A stretch of 64,000 bases of DNA from Azonexaceae bacterium s22 (GTDB taxonomy: Bacteria; Pseudomonadota; Gammaproteobacteria; Burkholderiales; Rhodocyclaceae), in NCBI GenBank assembly GCA_016617495.1, contig WYCU01000003.1, positions 1 to 64,000 of the forward strand, written 5' to 3'. Shown in pieces: positions 1 through 9,219 of the stretch. Position 1 is the stretch's first letter, and each line of letters opens with the position of its first letter. A program made the position numbers and the translations under genes. The notes under the pieces were generated by a model that was not told the origin of the DNA, did not search any database, and saw nothing but the letters and a program-made list of their open reading frames with translations.

Positions 1-271
1 TGTCGCCGCAGTCGACGAGGATGCCGCGGTCGGCACCAATGGCCATGGCAGTGCGCAGGGTTTCCTGGCAGGCCGCGACACCGCAGGAGACGGCGACGAC
101 TTCGCTGGCAATGCCGGCTTCCTTGAGGCGTACGGCTTCTTCCACCGCAATTTCGTCAAACGGGTTCATGCTCATCTTGACGTTGGCCAGATCCACGCCC
201 GACCCGTCCGCCTTCACCCGTACCTTCACGTTGTAGTCAATCACCCGCTTTACGGGAACGAGAATCTTCAT
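1..271 (-). CDS. etfB: Electron transfer flavoprotein subunit beta (N-terminal part, cut by window edge)
   Basis: The first 90 codons are visible and translate to [20 protein letters not shown] followed by a typical EtfB segment ([17 protein letters not shown], then [19 protein letters not shown]). EtfB with EtfA carries electrons from acyl-CoA dehydrogenases to the membrane ETF:quinone oxidoreductase. The ATG is preceded by an AGAGGTG ribosome-binding site. The gene follows an acyl-CoA ligase on the same strand, which fits fatty- or carboxylic-acid oxidation. A terminator-like hairpin lies only about 20 bases upstream of the start. The C-terminal two thirds lie outside the window. Confidence 0.95.
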   Translation of the reverse strand, partial: MKILVPVKRVIDYNVKVRVKADGSGVDLANVKMSMNPFDEIAVEEAVRLKEAGIASEVVAVSCGVAACQETLRTAMAIGADRGILVDCGD

Positions 272-293
272 GTCTCACACCTCTTCTGGATGT

Positions 294-342
294 AAAAAGC
301 GCCCTGCCGGCGTGTAATGGGGGGCAAAAATTGCCGGCAGGG
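294..342 (-). terminator. Terminator/attenuator-like hairpin between acyl-CoA ligase and etfB
   Basis: A perfect 10-bp inverted repeat, CCCTGCCGGC (302-311) and GCCGGCAGGG (333-342), encloses a 21-base loop. Read on the minus strand the stem is followed by CGCTTTTTAC, a Rho-independent-like tail. It lies just after the ligase stop codon and about 20 bases before the etfB start, so there is no room for a promoter between hairpin and etfB. It may therefore give partial termination or processing within one transcript. Confidence 0.6.
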
Positions 343-355
343 GAAACGCAAGGAA

Positions 356-1993
356 TTACTCGATGGCCAAGGCCGACTGGGCGTGCTGTCGCAGCACGTA
401 TTTCTGGATCTTCCCGGTTGAGGTCTTGGGCAGTTCGCCAAACACCACCTGCTTGGGCACCTTGAAGCGCGCCAAGTGGGCCCGGCAATGCTCCACGATC
501 TCTTCTTCGGTGCAGCTGGCACCCATCTTGAGTTCGACGAAGGCCGCGGGAACTTCACCCCACTTCTCATCCGGCTTGGCAACCACGGCCGCCGCAACGA
601 CCGCCGGATGGCGGTAGAGGACGTCTTCCACCTCCAGCGAGGAGATGTTTTCGCCGCCGGAAATGATGATGTCCTTGGAGCGGTCCTTGATCTTGACGTA
701 GCCGTCGCTGTGGACAACCGCGAGGTCGCCGGTATGGAACCAGCCACCGGCGAAGGCTTCCGTCGAGGCTTTTTCGTTCTTGAGATAGCCCTTCATGACC
801 AGATTGCCGCGGAACATGATTTCGCCCATGGTTTCGCCGTCCCAGGGCACCGGCTCCATGGAAACCGGATCGAGGACAGTGATCGCTTCCTGCATGTGGT
901 AGCGAACCCCCTGACGGCCATTGCGGGCCGCTTGCAGGTCGATGGGCAGACGCTCCCATTCCGGCTGCTTGGCGCAGACGGAGGCCGGACCATAGGTTTC
1001 GGTCAGGCCATAGACGTGGGTGATGTTGAAGCCCATGCGCTGCGCGCCTTCGATGATCGCTGCCGGAGGCGCTGCACCGGCGATCAGGCCATTGACGGTG
1101 TGCTCGATGCCCTGCTTCAGTTCTTCCGGCGCATTGATCAACATGCCGTAGACGATGGGTGCGCCGCACATGTGGCTAACCTTGTGTTCCTTGATCAGGC
1201 CAAAGATGAGCGCCGGATCGACCTTGCGCAGGCAAACGCTCGTGCCAGCGTTGGCAGCCATGGTCCAGGGGAAGCACCAGCCGTTGCAGTGGAACATCGG
1301 CAACGTCCAGAGATAGACGGAATGCTGCGGCATGCCCCAGGAGATGATGTTCGAGGCGGAATTGAGATAGGCACCGCGATGGTGATAGACGACGCCCTTC
1401 GGGTTACCCGTGGTTCCCGAGGTGTAATTGAGGGCGATGGCATCCCACTCGTCTTCCGGCAACTGCCACGCGAAGTTGGGATCGCCCTCGGCCAGAAGGC
1501 CCTCGTAATCCTTCTCCCCGAGCTTTTCACCAGCGGTAAAGTCCGGGTCGAGACTATCGATGACGACCGGCTTCGGGCCTTCGAGCAATTCAAGTGCCTT
1601 TTTGATCACACCGGAGAATTCGAGGTCGGTGATCAGTACCTTGGCTTCGCCGTGGGCGAGCATGAAGGCAATGGCTTCGGCATCGAGGCGGGTATTCAGG
1701 GTATTGACCACGGCGCCGGTCATCGGCACGCCGAAGTGGCACTCGAACATCGCGTTGGTGTTCGGCAACATCACGGCGACCGTATCGCCCTTGCCGATGC
1801 CGCGGTTCTTGAGCGCGGAAGCCAGCTGACGGCAGCGGTCGTAGCTTTCCTTCCAGGTGTATTGACGATCGCCCTGGATGACCGAAATGCGCTTCGGATA
1901 AATGAACGCAGAACGCTCCAGGAACGTCAGCGGGGACAGCGGGACGTAATTGGCCGGATTACGATCCAGCCCGACGGAATACGGGTTTACCAC
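356..1993 (-). CDS. AMP-forming acyl-CoA synthetase (medium-chain/methylmercaptopropionate-ligase-like)
   Basis: A 545-residue acyl-adenylate-forming enzyme that activates a carboxylic acid with ATP and CoA. The phosphate-binding loop YTSGTTGNPKG lies near residues 190-200. The C-terminal half carries GWFHTGDLA, KDIIISGGENIS and the catalytic-lysine region PKTSTGKIQK. The N-terminus (NPANYVPLSPLTFLERSA) resembles the DmdB/long-chain ligase branch. The GTG at 1993 is chosen because AGGAG lies 7 bases upstream; the open frame continues further upstream but with no family similarity. EtfB lies downstream, suggesting acid oxidation. The actual substrate cannot be read from the sequence. Confidence 0.88.
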   Translation of the reverse strand: MVNPYSVGLDRNPANYVPLSPLTFLERSAFIYPKRISVIQGDRQYTWKESYDRCRQLASALKNRGIGKGDTVAVMLPNTNAMFECHFGVPMTGAVVNTLNTRLDAEAIAFMLAHGEAKVLITDLEFSGVIKKALELLEGPKPVVIDSLDPDFTAGEKLGEKDYEGLLAEGDPNFAWQLPEDEWDAIALNYTSGTTGNPKGVVYHHRGAYLNSASNIISWGMPQHSVYLWTLPMFHCNGWCFPWTMAANAGTSVCLRKVDPALIFGLIKEHKVSHMCGAPIVYGMLINAPEELKQGIEHTVNGLIAGAAPPAAIIEGAQRMGFNITHVYGLTETYGPASVCAKQPEWERLPIDLQAARNGRQGVRYHMQEAITVLDPVSMEPVPWDGETMGEIMFRGNLVMKGYLKNEKASTEAFAGGWFHTGDLAVVHSDGYVKIKDRSKDIIISGGENISSLEVEDVLYRHPAVVAAAVVAKPDEKWGEVPAAFVELKMGASCTEEEIVEHCRAHLARFKVPKQVVFGELPKTSTGKIQKYVLRQHAQSALAIE

Positions 1994-2144
1994 GGATAAT
2001 CTCCTCTCGTTTCTTGCCGGTTTGCTGTTCTCGTCAGGGCAAGTTATTCCGGGGCCGACTACGCCTCTGCAAAGCGCGACGACGTCCCCTGCTTTTTGTT
2101 TGGTGCGAGAATGACAAAAGACTCTTGCGGAACTATTGGTCGAA

Positions 2145-2161
2145 TGTAACGAATCGTTACA
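2145..2161. promoter_or_regulatory. Perfect 17-bp palindrome, candidate repressor operator
   Basis: TGTAACGAATCGTTACA is an 8-bp inverted repeat around a single central base. It lies in the 208-base spacer between the divergent acyl-CoA ligase and histidine kinase genes, 41 bases before the kinase start. Its size and symmetry suit a TetR/FadR-type dimer. No regulator gene of that kind is in the window, so the binding protein is unknown. Confidence 0.5.
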
Positions 2162-2201
2162 CCCCAAAACCCATACGAAACAGTGTTCTAGAATCGAGCG
2201 A

Positions 2202-4223
2202 ATGCCTGTCTCCCCCAACCCCACCACCGCTGAAGTGCAACAGCGTTACGCCATGCTGCAAGCGGGTCTCGACCTGCTTGACCAGGGCATTACCGTCTTC
2301 GACGAAGATCTCAAGCTCGTCGCGTGGAATCGCACATTTCTGGAACTGTTGGGATTTCCGGAAACACTGGCCTTTGTCGGCGCGCCATTCGAATCTTTTA
2401 TCCGTTACAACGCGGAACGGGGTGAGTACGGCCCGGGCGATACCGCAACGCAGATTGCCGAACGGGTTGCCGCGGCACGCGATTTCATGCCGCACGTCAG
2501 GGAGCGCCAACGACCCAACGGCCGCGTCTTGCTCTTGCGCGGCGAACCCTTGCCCCATAAGGGTTTTGTGACGCTCTACTCGGACATCACCGAGCAGCGC
2601 TATATCGAACATCTCACCGAGCACCAGAACATTCAGCTCGAAGAGCGCGTGCGACGGCGCACCGCCCAACTGGAAAACGCCAACGCCAACCTGCGGCGTG
2701 CCAGCGAAGACAAGGAACGCATCGCCGCGGCACTCGGACGCAGCGAAGCGCGACTGCGCCTCATCAACGACACCGTGCCCATCCTGATCGGCTATGTCGA
2801 CCGGCATGAGGTCTATCAATACGCCAACAAAGGCTATTCCGACTGGTATGGTCACCCCGAGGGTTCCGTCACAGGGCGCGCGGTACTCGACGTGATCGGG
2901 CCACATGTCTATGGGCAGGTCCGCGATTCCGTCAAAAAGGCGCTGTCCGGACAGCAGGTAACCTACGAGTATCAGATGGAGCGGCTGGGGCAGACCGTGT
3001 TTGCACGTTCGACCCTGGTGCCTGAAATGACCGCGGATGGCGAAACGCTGGGCTTTTTTGTTTTCTCGCACGATATTACCGAGCAGAAACGGATGCAGGC
3101 GGCGTTGGTCCAGGCACAAAAGATGGAGGCCATTGGGCAGCTGACTGGCGGCCTGGCGCACGATTTCAATAACTTGCTGACGGTGGTCATTGGCAACCTG
3201 GCTGCCTTGCAGGACCATCGCCCGGACGATCCCGGGGTAAACGAATATGTGGAACCGGCGTTGCAATCCGCCCGACGCGGCGTTCAACTGATCAAACGCT
3301 TGCTGACCTTCTCCCGCCAGCAACCGCTGGAGCCGCAAACCGTCGATATCGGGGAAATGATCGGCAATCTGGCCAAGCTGGTTCGGCGCTCCCTGCCGGA
3401 ATCCGTCGTGGTGTCGACGGATCTCTCGCAGGCCTCCGTACATGCGCTGGTCGACCCCGGCCAACTGGAAAGTGCGCTGCTCAATTTTGCGCTCAATGCG
3501 CGCGATGCGATGCCCGAAGGGGGACGCTTGCACATCGCCGCGCGCCCGGTCGAACTGACCGTCGGCGCCAATGCGTTCGACGTGGCCCCCGGTCACTATG
3601 TGCTCATTGAAGTTGCCGACAACGGGTGCGGCATGGATGCGGCCACCCTCGCCCGCGCCTGTGAACCCTTCTTCACCACCAAACGCTTCGGTCTCGGCTC
3701 GGGACTGGGCTTGGCCATGGCCTACGGATTTGCCAAACAGTCGGGTGGCGGTATCGCGATCCACAGCCAACCCGGACAGGGAACCACCGTGCTTCTGGTG
3801 CTACCGCAAACGTCCCCGACGGCCATCGACGAGTTGCCTGGCGCTGAGCAACTGCCTGCGAACGGCGGCGGGCTGGTCCTGCTGGTCGAGGACGATCCGG
3901 ATGTACGACGCGTGGTACGGCAGCAGCTTGTGGATCTGGGTTACCCGGTGATCGAGGCGGAAAACGGGGAACAGGCCATGACGATGATCGAACAGATTGT
4001 CGATATTGCCATTTTGCTCAGCGACATCGTCATGCCCGGCGGCATGAATGGCCGCGAGCTGGCGCGTTGTGCAAGTGCTGCACGCCCTGGCTTGCACATC
4101 GTTTTAATGAGCGGGTATCACGACGAAGACGGTGCCAGCACACTGGAGTTTCCCCTGCTGGCCAAACCCTTTGCACGCCAGGATCTGGCTCGCGCATTGA
4201 ATTTTCAGAAAGTTGCGACGTGA
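2202..4223 (+). CDS. Cytoplasmic PAS-PAS hybrid sensor histidine kinase with C-terminal receiver
   Basis: A 673-residue protein with no membrane segment. Order: PAS-like sensor (about residues 10-120, LLDQGITVFDEDLKLVAWN), coiled coil (about 145-185), second PAS (about 185-300, SEARLRLINDTVPILIGYVD), HisKA with phospho-acceptor His near 320 in GGLAHDFNNLL, HATPase with N-box NFALNARDAM and G-box GLGSGLGLAMAYGF, and receiver with EDDPDVRR and likely phospho-Asp near 608 (LSDIVMPGG). The ATG at 2202 is used; an in-frame ATG at 2136 would put the palindrome inside the gene and adds no domain. It is coupled to the regulator at 4229. The signal is not known. Confidence 0.9.
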   Translation: MPVSPNPTTAEVQQRYAMLQAGLDLLDQGITVFDEDLKLVAWNRTFLELLGFPETLAFVGAPFESFIRYNAERGEYGPGDTATQIAERVAAARDFMPHVRERQRPNGRVLLLRGEPLPHKGFVTLYSDITEQRYIEHLTEHQNIQLEERVRRRTAQLENANANLRRASEDKERIAAALGRSEARLRLINDTVPILIGYVDRHEVYQYANKGYSDWYGHPEGSVTGRAVLDVIGPHVYGQVRDSVKKALSGQQVTYEYQMERLGQTVFARSTLVPEMTADGETLGFFVFSHDITEQKRMQAALVQAQKMEAIGQLTGGLAHDFNNLLTVVIGNLAALQDHRPDDPGVNEYVEPALQSARRGVQLIKRLLTFSRQQPLEPQTVDIGEMIGNLAKLVRRSLPESVVVSTDLSQASVHALVDPGQLESALLNFALNARDAMPEGGRLHIAARPVELTVGANAFDVAPGHYVLIEVADNGCGMDAATLARACEPFFTTKRFGLGSGLGLAMAYGFAKQSGGGIAIHSQPGQGTTVLLVLPQTSPTAIDELPGAEQLPANGGGLVLLVEDDPDVRRVVRQQLVDLGYPVIEAENGEQAMTMIEQIVDIAILLSDIVMPGGMNGRELARCASAARPGLHIVLMSGYHDEDGASTLEFPLLAKPFARQDLARALNFQKVAT

Positions 4224-4228
4224 AAGAA

Positions 4229-4948
4229 ATGGAAACCGGCAAGTTGATTGCCATCGTTGAAGACGATCCCGATGTCGCGCGGATCATTGATCAGGTCCTG
4301 CGCGACTTTTCGTTGAGAACCACGCTGTTTCGCAGCGGCGGCGAATTGCTCCGGCGTTTGCGCAACCTGTCACCGGATTTGTGCATCATTGATCTCGGCT
4401 TGCCGGACATGGATGGCATCGAAGCCATGCAGCGGGTTCGTGCGCAATCCGATTGCGGCATTCTCATTCTCACGGGCCGCACCCACGTGAGCGATCGCGT
4501 CATGGGCCTTGAGCTCGGTGCCGACGACTATGTGGTCAAGCCCTTTGAACCACGTGAATTGGTCGCTCGGGTACGCAGCATTCTCCGTCGCCGCGAAAAC
4601 GTCGGTACGCTGTCCGCATCGCAAACAGCGGAGTTTTCAGGTTGGCGCTTCAATCTGGCCAACAATACGCTGGTCAGCCCGCAAGGCGAAGAACAATTGC
4701 TGAGTACGGCGGAGGCCGATCTGCTTAAAGTCTTTGTCCAGCACCCCAACCGGATCCTGCATCGCGAACAGTTGATGGGAACGCGCGATCTGGCGCCGAC
4801 CGATCGCAGCATCGATGTCCGCATCTCGCGCTTGCGCCGCAAGCTCGAACCGGACGAAAACAGCCCGGCCTTCATCAAGACGGTTTACGGGGCCGGCTAC
4901 TTGTTCATGGCCACCGTAAGCTGGGGACAAGGCAACGATCCGCAATGA
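4229..4948 (+). CDS. OmpR/PhoB-family two-component response regulator
   Basis: A 239-residue regulator. Receiver: acidic pocket IVEDDPDVAR, phospho-Asp near residue 55 (IIDLGLPDMDG), conserved Lys in VVKPFEPREL. A winged-helix DNA-binding domain follows from about residue 140 to the end (LSTAEADLLKVF, RSIDVRISRLRRKLE, IKTVYGAGYLF). The ATG at 4229 follows the kinase stop by 5 bases; a GTG at 4220 overlapping that stop is an alternative. It probably takes phosphate from the upstream kinase. Because that kinase already has a receiver, an HPt protein may be involved from elsewhere. Target genes are unknown. Confidence 0.92.
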   Translation: METGKLIAIVEDDPDVARIIDQVLRDFSLRTTLFRSGGELLRRLRNLSPDLCIIDLGLPDMDGIEAMQRVRAQSDCGILILTGRTHVSDRVMGLELGADDYVVKPFEPRELVARVRSILRRRENVGTLSASQTAEFSGWRFNLANNTLVSPQGEEQLLSTAEADLLKVFVQHPNRILHREQLMGTRDLAPTDRSIDVRISRLRRKLEPDENSPAFIKTVYGAGYLFMATVSWGQGNDPQ

Positions 4949-4975
4949 AAAAGGGCCCGCGATGCGAGCCCTTTT
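4949..4975. terminator. Bidirectional Rho-independent terminator
   Basis: The inverted repeat AAAAGGGC (4949-4956) / GCCCTTTT (4968-4975) has flanking A and T runs on both sides. It serves the convergent ends of the response regulator (stop 4948) and homoserine dehydrogenase (stop at 5005). Confidence 0.85.
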
Positions 4976-5004
4976 ACTGATCCTGAAGAGAATACCCAGC
5001 GGCG

Positions 5005-6315
5005 TTATTGCAGCTCTTCCAGACGGATGCGCTTGACCTTGCCCTTCTGGGCCGGCAACGCTTCGATCTTGGCAATGGCGGCATCGGCCGCGCTTTCCTT
5101 GCAAACGTGCGTCAGGATGATGATGTCGGTTTCCCCTTCGCCTTCTTCCGGTTCGCGTTGCAGCAGCGCGTCGATGGAAATGCCCTGATCGGCCAGGATG
5201 CGGGTAATGTCAGCCAGCACACCCGGCTTGTCCTCGACGCGCAAACGCAGATAGTACCCGGTCTCAACATCGCTCATTGGCAGGATCGGCAGGTTGGACA
5301 TGGCATCCGGCTGGAAAGCCAGGTGCGGGACGCGATGCTCCGGATCGGCGGTGGCCAGGCGCGCCACATCGACGAGATCGGCAACGACGGCCGAAGCGGT
5401 CGGCTCGGCGCCGGCGCCCTTGCCGTAGTACAGGGTCGTGCCAACGGCATCGCCCTTGACCATCACCGCGTTCATCGCGCCTTCGACATTGGCCAGCAGC
5501 CGCTTGGCCGGAATCAGGGTCGGATGCACGCGCAGTTCAACGCCCTGCTCGCGACGCTTGGCGATACCGAGCAGTTTGATGCGGTAGCCGAGTTGTTCGG
5601 CGTACTTGATATCGGAGGCTTCGAGCTTGGTGATGCCTTCGACATAAGCCTTGTCGAACTGGACCGGGATGCCATAGGCAATGGAGGCGATCAGCGTTGC
5701 CTTGTGCGCAGCATCCACGCCTTCGATGTCGAAGGTCGGGTCGGCTTCGGCGTAACCCAGACGCTGCGCTTCCTTGAGCACTTCGTCGAAGGACAGGCCC
5801 TTGTCGCGCATTTCGGACAGGATGAAGTTGGTCGTCCCATTGATGATGCCGGCCGCCCACTCGATGCGGTTTGCCGTCAGGCCTTCACGCAGCGCCTTGA
5901 TGATGGGGATGCCGCCAGCTACAGCCGCCTCGAACGCCACCATGACGCCCTTCTGTTGCGCCGCGGTGAAGATTTCCGTGCCGTGAACCGCCAGCAGGGC
6001 CTTGTTTGCCGTAACGACATGCTTGCCGTTGGCGATGGCCTGCATGACGACTTCCTTGGCCACACCGTAACCGCCGATCAATTCAACGACGATATCGATT
6101 TCCGGATCGTTGACCAGCGAAAACGCATCGTCCGTGACGCGAGCAGCGCCAGCCGTGACTTGCTTGGCGAGTTCGACATTCTTGTCGGCCACCGCGGTAA
6201 TCTGGATGGGACGACCGGCACGGCGGGTAATTTCTTCCGCGTTGCGCTTGAGAACGGTCCAGGTGCCACCGCCGACGGTGCCGATGCCGATAAGGCCAAC
6301 ATTGATGGGTTTCAT
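5005..6315 (-). CDS. hom: Homoserine dehydrogenase
   Basis: A 436-residue monofunctional enzyme that reduces aspartate semialdehyde to homoserine on the threonine/methionine branch. NAD(P) is bound by GLIGIGTVGGG (residues 7-17). The catalytic region holds ANKALLA, GIINGTTNFILSEM and EADPTFDIEGVDAAHK. A C-terminal ACT domain (about 350-430, YYLRLRVEDKPGVLADIT) suggests threonine feedback control. It is last in alaC-alaA-hom, 9 bases after alaA. In many betaproteobacteria thrC follows hom; here a terminator and convergent gene follow instead. Confidence 0.97.
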   Translation of the reverse strand: MKPINVGLIGIGTVGGGTWTVLKRNAEEITRRAGRPIQITAVADKNVELAKQVTAGAARVTDDAFSLVNDPEIDIVVELIGGYGVAKEVVMQAIANGKHVVTANKALLAVHGTEIFTAAQQKGVMVAFEAAVAGGIPIIKALREGLTANRIEWAAGIINGTTNFILSEMRDKGLSFDEVLKEAQRLGYAEADPTFDIEGVDAAHKATLIASIAYGIPVQFDKAYVEGITKLEASDIKYAEQLGYRIKLLGIAKRREQGVELRVHPTLIPAKRLLANVEGAMNAVMVKGDAVGTTLYYGKGAGAEPTASAVVADLVDVARLATADPEHRVPHLAFQPDAMSNLPILPMSDVETGYYLRLRVEDKPGVLADITRILADQGISIDALLQREPEEGEGETDIIILTHVCKESAADAAIAKIEALPAQKGKVKRIRLEELQ

Positions 6316-6324
6316 GGTCTTTGC

Positions 6325-7563
6325 TTACTTTGCTTGGTTGGTGTTGTGACGTTTGCGATAGTTTTCGAGGAAACGCGCGATACGGCCGATGGCTTCCTTG
6401 AGATCGTCTTCATGGGGCAGGAAAACGAGGCGGAAATGATCCGGGTGCGGCCAGTTGAAGCCGCTGCCCTGAACGAGGAGCACCTTTTCTTCCTGAAGCA
6501 GCTCTGCGATGAACGCTTGATCGTTTTCGATGGGATACACCGCCGGATCGAGTCGCGGGAACATGTAAAGCGTGGCTTTGGGTTTGACGCAGGTCACCCC
6601 GGGGATTGCGGTAATCAGGGCGTGGGCGATATCGCGCTGACGGCGCATGCGCCCGCCTTCGCCGACCAGATCGTCGATACTTTGATAGCCGCCGAGGGCC
6701 GTCTGGATGCCATGCTGCCCCGGCGCATTGGCGCACAGGCGCATTGAAGCCAGCATGTCCAGACCCTCGATGTAATCCTTGGCGCGGCGCTTGTCACCGG
6801 AAACGACCAGCCACCCTGCACGATAACCACAGGAACGATAGTTTTTCGACAGTCCGTTGAAGGTGATGGTCAGCACGTCTTCCGACAGCGACGCAATCGC
6901 CGTGTGCGTCACGCCGTCGTAGAGCACCTTGTCGTAGACCTCGTCGGCATAGATGATGAGGCCATGCTCGCGGGCAATCGCCACGATTTCCTTGAGCAGT
7001 TCGTCGGGATAAAGGGCGCCCGTTGGATTGTTCGGGTTGATGATGACGATGGCGCGGGTATTGGGCGTGATCTTGGCGCGAATGTCGTCGAGGTCCGGCA
7101 ACCAGCCGTTGTTTTCATCGCAGAGGTAATGGCGGGGGGTACCCCCCGAGAGACTGATTGCGGCGGTCCACAGCGGATAATCCGGTGCCGGGACCAACAC
7201 TTCGTCACCCGCGTCAAGCAGCGCATTCATGGCCATGACGATCAGCTCGGAAACGCCGTTCCCGACATAAATGTCCTCCAGCGTCACACCCTTGATGTGC
7301 TTTTGCTGGCAGTAATGCATGATCGCCTTGCGGGCGCTGAAGATCCCCTTGGAATCCGTGTAACCGGCTGCATTGGGCAGATTGCGGATGATGTCCTGCT
7401 GGATTTCTTCGGGCGAATCGAAGCCAAACGCGGCAAGGTTGCCGATGTTCAGCTTGATGATCTTGTGCCCTTCGTCTTCCATCTGCTTGGCCTTCTGGAG
7501 CACCGGGCCGCGAATGTCATAGCAGACGTTTTCGAGTTTGGCGGATTTCTTGATTGGTTTCAT
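6325..7563 (-). CDS. alaA: Alanine-synthesising transaminase AlaA (class I PLP aminotransferase)
   Basis: A 412-residue fold-type I aminotransferase that makes alanine from pyruvate and glutamate. It closely resembles E. coli AlaA along its length, as recalled: SAKLENVCYDIRGPVL at the N-terminus, GNGVSELIVMAMNALLDAGD, PDYPLWTAAISLSGG, INPNNPTGALY, and the PLP lysine in FNGLSKNYRSCGYR. Its ATG directly follows the alaC stop (TAA-ATG with no gap), so the two are translationally coupled, with hom next. Confidence 0.93.
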   Translation of the reverse strand: MKPIKKSAKLENVCYDIRGPVLQKAKQMEDEGHKIIKLNIGNLAAFGFDSPEEIQQDIIRNLPNAAGYTDSKGIFSARKAIMHYCQQKHIKGVTLEDIYVGNGVSELIVMAMNALLDAGDEVLVPAPDYPLWTAAISLSGGTPRHYLCDENNGWLPDLDDIRAKITPNTRAIVIINPNNPTGALYPDELLKEIVAIAREHGLIIYADEVYDKVLYDGVTHTAIASLSEDVLTITFNGLSKNYRSCGYRAGWLVVSGDKRRAKDYIEGLDMLASMRLCANAPGQHGIQTALGGYQSIDDLVGEGGRMRRQRDIAHALITAIPGVTCVKPKATLYMFPRLDPAVYPIENDQAFIAELLQEEKVLLVQGSGFNWPHPDHFRLVFLPHEDDLKEAIGRIARFLENYRKRHNTNQAK

Positions 7564-8748
7564 TTACAGCAGACCATCCTTACGGAACATTTCCTTGATG
7601 CCACGAATGGCCTGACGGGTACGCGATTCATTTTCGATGAGGGCGAAGCGAACATGGTCATCGCCGTATTCGCCGAATCCGATGCCGGGTGAAACTGCGA
7701 CTTTGGCATCCGCGAGCAATTTTTTGGCGAATTCCAGCGAGCCCATGGCTGCGTAGGCTTCGGGGATCTTGGCCCAGATATACATGGAGGCCTTGGGCAC
7801 TTCCACCATCCAGCCCGCTTCGTGCAAGCCTTTGGCCAACACATCGCGACGACTCTGATACATGGCGCGCACACTTTCGACGCAGGACTGATCGCCGTCA
7901 AGCGCGATGATTGAGGCCACCTGGATCGGCGTAAAGGTACCGTAGTCGTGATAGCTCTTGATCCGCGCCAGCGCGGCCACCAGTTCCTTGTTGCCGACCA
8001 TGTAGCCAACACGCCAGCCCGCCATGTTGTAGCTCTTGGACATGGTGAAGAATTCAACGGCGATGTCCCGTGCCCCCGGGACTTGCATGATGGACGGTGC
8101 CTGCCAGCCATCGAAAACGATATCGGCGTAAGCGAGATCGTGCACCACCAGAATGTCGTGCTGCTTGGCGAGTGCCACCACGCGTTCAAAAAACTCCAGT
8201 TCCACGCAGCGTGCGGTCGGATTGCTCGGGAAACCGAGGATCATCATCTTCGGTTTGGGCGTGCACTCCTTGATTGCGCGTTGCAGTTCGTCGAAGAAAT
8301 CGACATCCGGCGTCATCCGTACCGAACGGATGTCGGCACCGGCGATGATGGCGCCGTAGATATGAATGGGATAACTCGGGTTCGGCACCAGCACGGTGTC
8401 GCCACGATCCAGCGTAGCGAGCATCAGGTGCGCCAGGCCCTCTTTCGACCCAATGGTGACAATGGCCTCAGACTCGGGATCGAACTCGACATCGTAGCGA
8501 CGCTTGTACCAGTCGCAAATCGACTTGCGCAGACGCGGAATGCCTTTCGAGATCGAATAGCCATGCGTGTTTTCGCGCAAGGCAGCTTCGACCAGTTTGT
8601 CGGTGATATGTTGCGGCGTCGGCTGGTCCGGGTTACCCATGCTCATGTCGATGATGTCCTCGCCACGACGCCGTGCGGCCATCTTCAACTCACCGGTGAT
8701 GTTGAAGACATAGGGCGGCAGGCGCTTGATGCGGGGAAAATCTCTCAT
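7564..8748 (-). CDS. alaC: Alanine transaminase AlaC-type (class I PLP aminotransferase)
   Basis: A 394-residue fold-type I aminotransferase of the AlaC/YfdZ group. Recognisable segments are [38 protein letters not shown], the substrate loop [11 protein letters not shown] (where most relatives have NPT), and the PLP lysine in [14 protein letters not shown]. It has the same activity class as AlaA downstream, so the cell carries a redundant pair. The ATG at 8748 is preferred; a TTG at 8763 adds five residues. Neither has a clear ribosome-binding site. Confidence 0.9.
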   Translation of the reverse strand: MRDFPRIKRLPPYVFNITGELKMAARRRGEDIIDMSMGNPDQPTPQHITDKLVEAALRENTHGYSISKGIPRLRKSICDWYKRRYDVEFDPESEAIVTIGSKEGLAHLMLATLDRGDTVLVPNPSYPIHIYGAIIAGADIRSVRMTPDVDFFDELQRAIKECTPKPKMMILGFPSNPTARCVELEFFERVVALAKQHDILVVHDLAYADIVFDGWQAPSIMQVPGARDIAVEFFTMSKSYNMAGWRVGYMVGNKELVAALARIKSYHDYGTFTPIQVASIIALDGDQSCVESVRAMYQSRRDVLAKGLHEAGWMVEVPKASMYIWAKIPEAYAAMGSLEFAKKLLADAKVAVSPGIGFGEYGDDHVRFALIENESRTRQAIRGIKEMFRKDGLL

Positions 8749-8844
8749 GGCAGGCGTATCCAAGGCTTGGAAAGCGAAATATATAATCCTACTTTATCGC
8801 ATGGTGCACCGCAATTTCGACGCACACTCAAGACAAGGTAAAAC

Positions 8845-9219
8845 GTGAAACTTCATCTCTCCCCCACAGCCGGAATCAACCTGTTTACCGCTTATGGCGA
8901 GGGGTTTGTCGCGGTCAACCATGAAAAGCACACCAAAAACATGATTGTCATGCCGGAATCCATGATTCCTGATTGGACAAACGCCGATCCTGCCTCGTTG
9001 TCGGGCGATGACATGCAAGTGTTGTTGCAACTGGGCGTACCCATTGTGCTCCTTGGCACGGGCAACCGGCTGCGTTTCCCGGCCGCCGAATGCTTGCGTC
9101 CGTTCATGCCGGCGGGAATCGGCCTGGAAGTCATGGATATACAGGCGGCGTGCCGAACCTACAACATCCTTGCGGCAGAAGGACGCAAGGTCGCTGCAGC
9201 CCTCATTTTCGACCGCTGA
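8845..9219 (+). CDS. Mth938-like (DUF498) protein
   Basis: A 124-residue soluble protein of the Mth938/NDUFAF3-like fold. The N-terminal LTAYGEGFVAVN-type strand pattern (here NLFTAYGEGFVAVNHE) and the core QLGVPIVLLGTGNRLRFP, then GIGLEVMDIQAACRTYNILAAEGR, are the family hallmarks. Bacterial members have no established biochemical role; the mitochondrial relative assists complex I assembly. It is divergent from alaC and is followed by 235 bases before the EPS operon, so it is probably its own unit. Confidence 0.85.
   Translation: MKLHLSPTAGINLFTAYGEGFVAVNHEKHTKNMIVMPESMIPDWTNADPASLSGDDMQVLLQLGVPIVLLGTGNRLRFPAAECLRPFMPAGIGLEVMDIQAACRTYNILAAEGRKVAAALIFDR

Noticed and set aside
476-1999. Open frame of about 500 codons antisense to the acyl-CoA ligase
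   Set aside because: It is the mirror of a clear adenylate-forming enzyme in GC-rich DNA, has no family motif and no ribosome-binding site.
2157-3770. Long frame antisense to the hybrid kinase
   Set aside because: The sense frame has complete PAS, HisKA and HATPase motifs; the antisense product matches nothing recognisable.
5008-6747. 579-codon frame antisense to hom and alaA
   Set aside because: It spans two complete, well-recognised genes and has no domain of its own.
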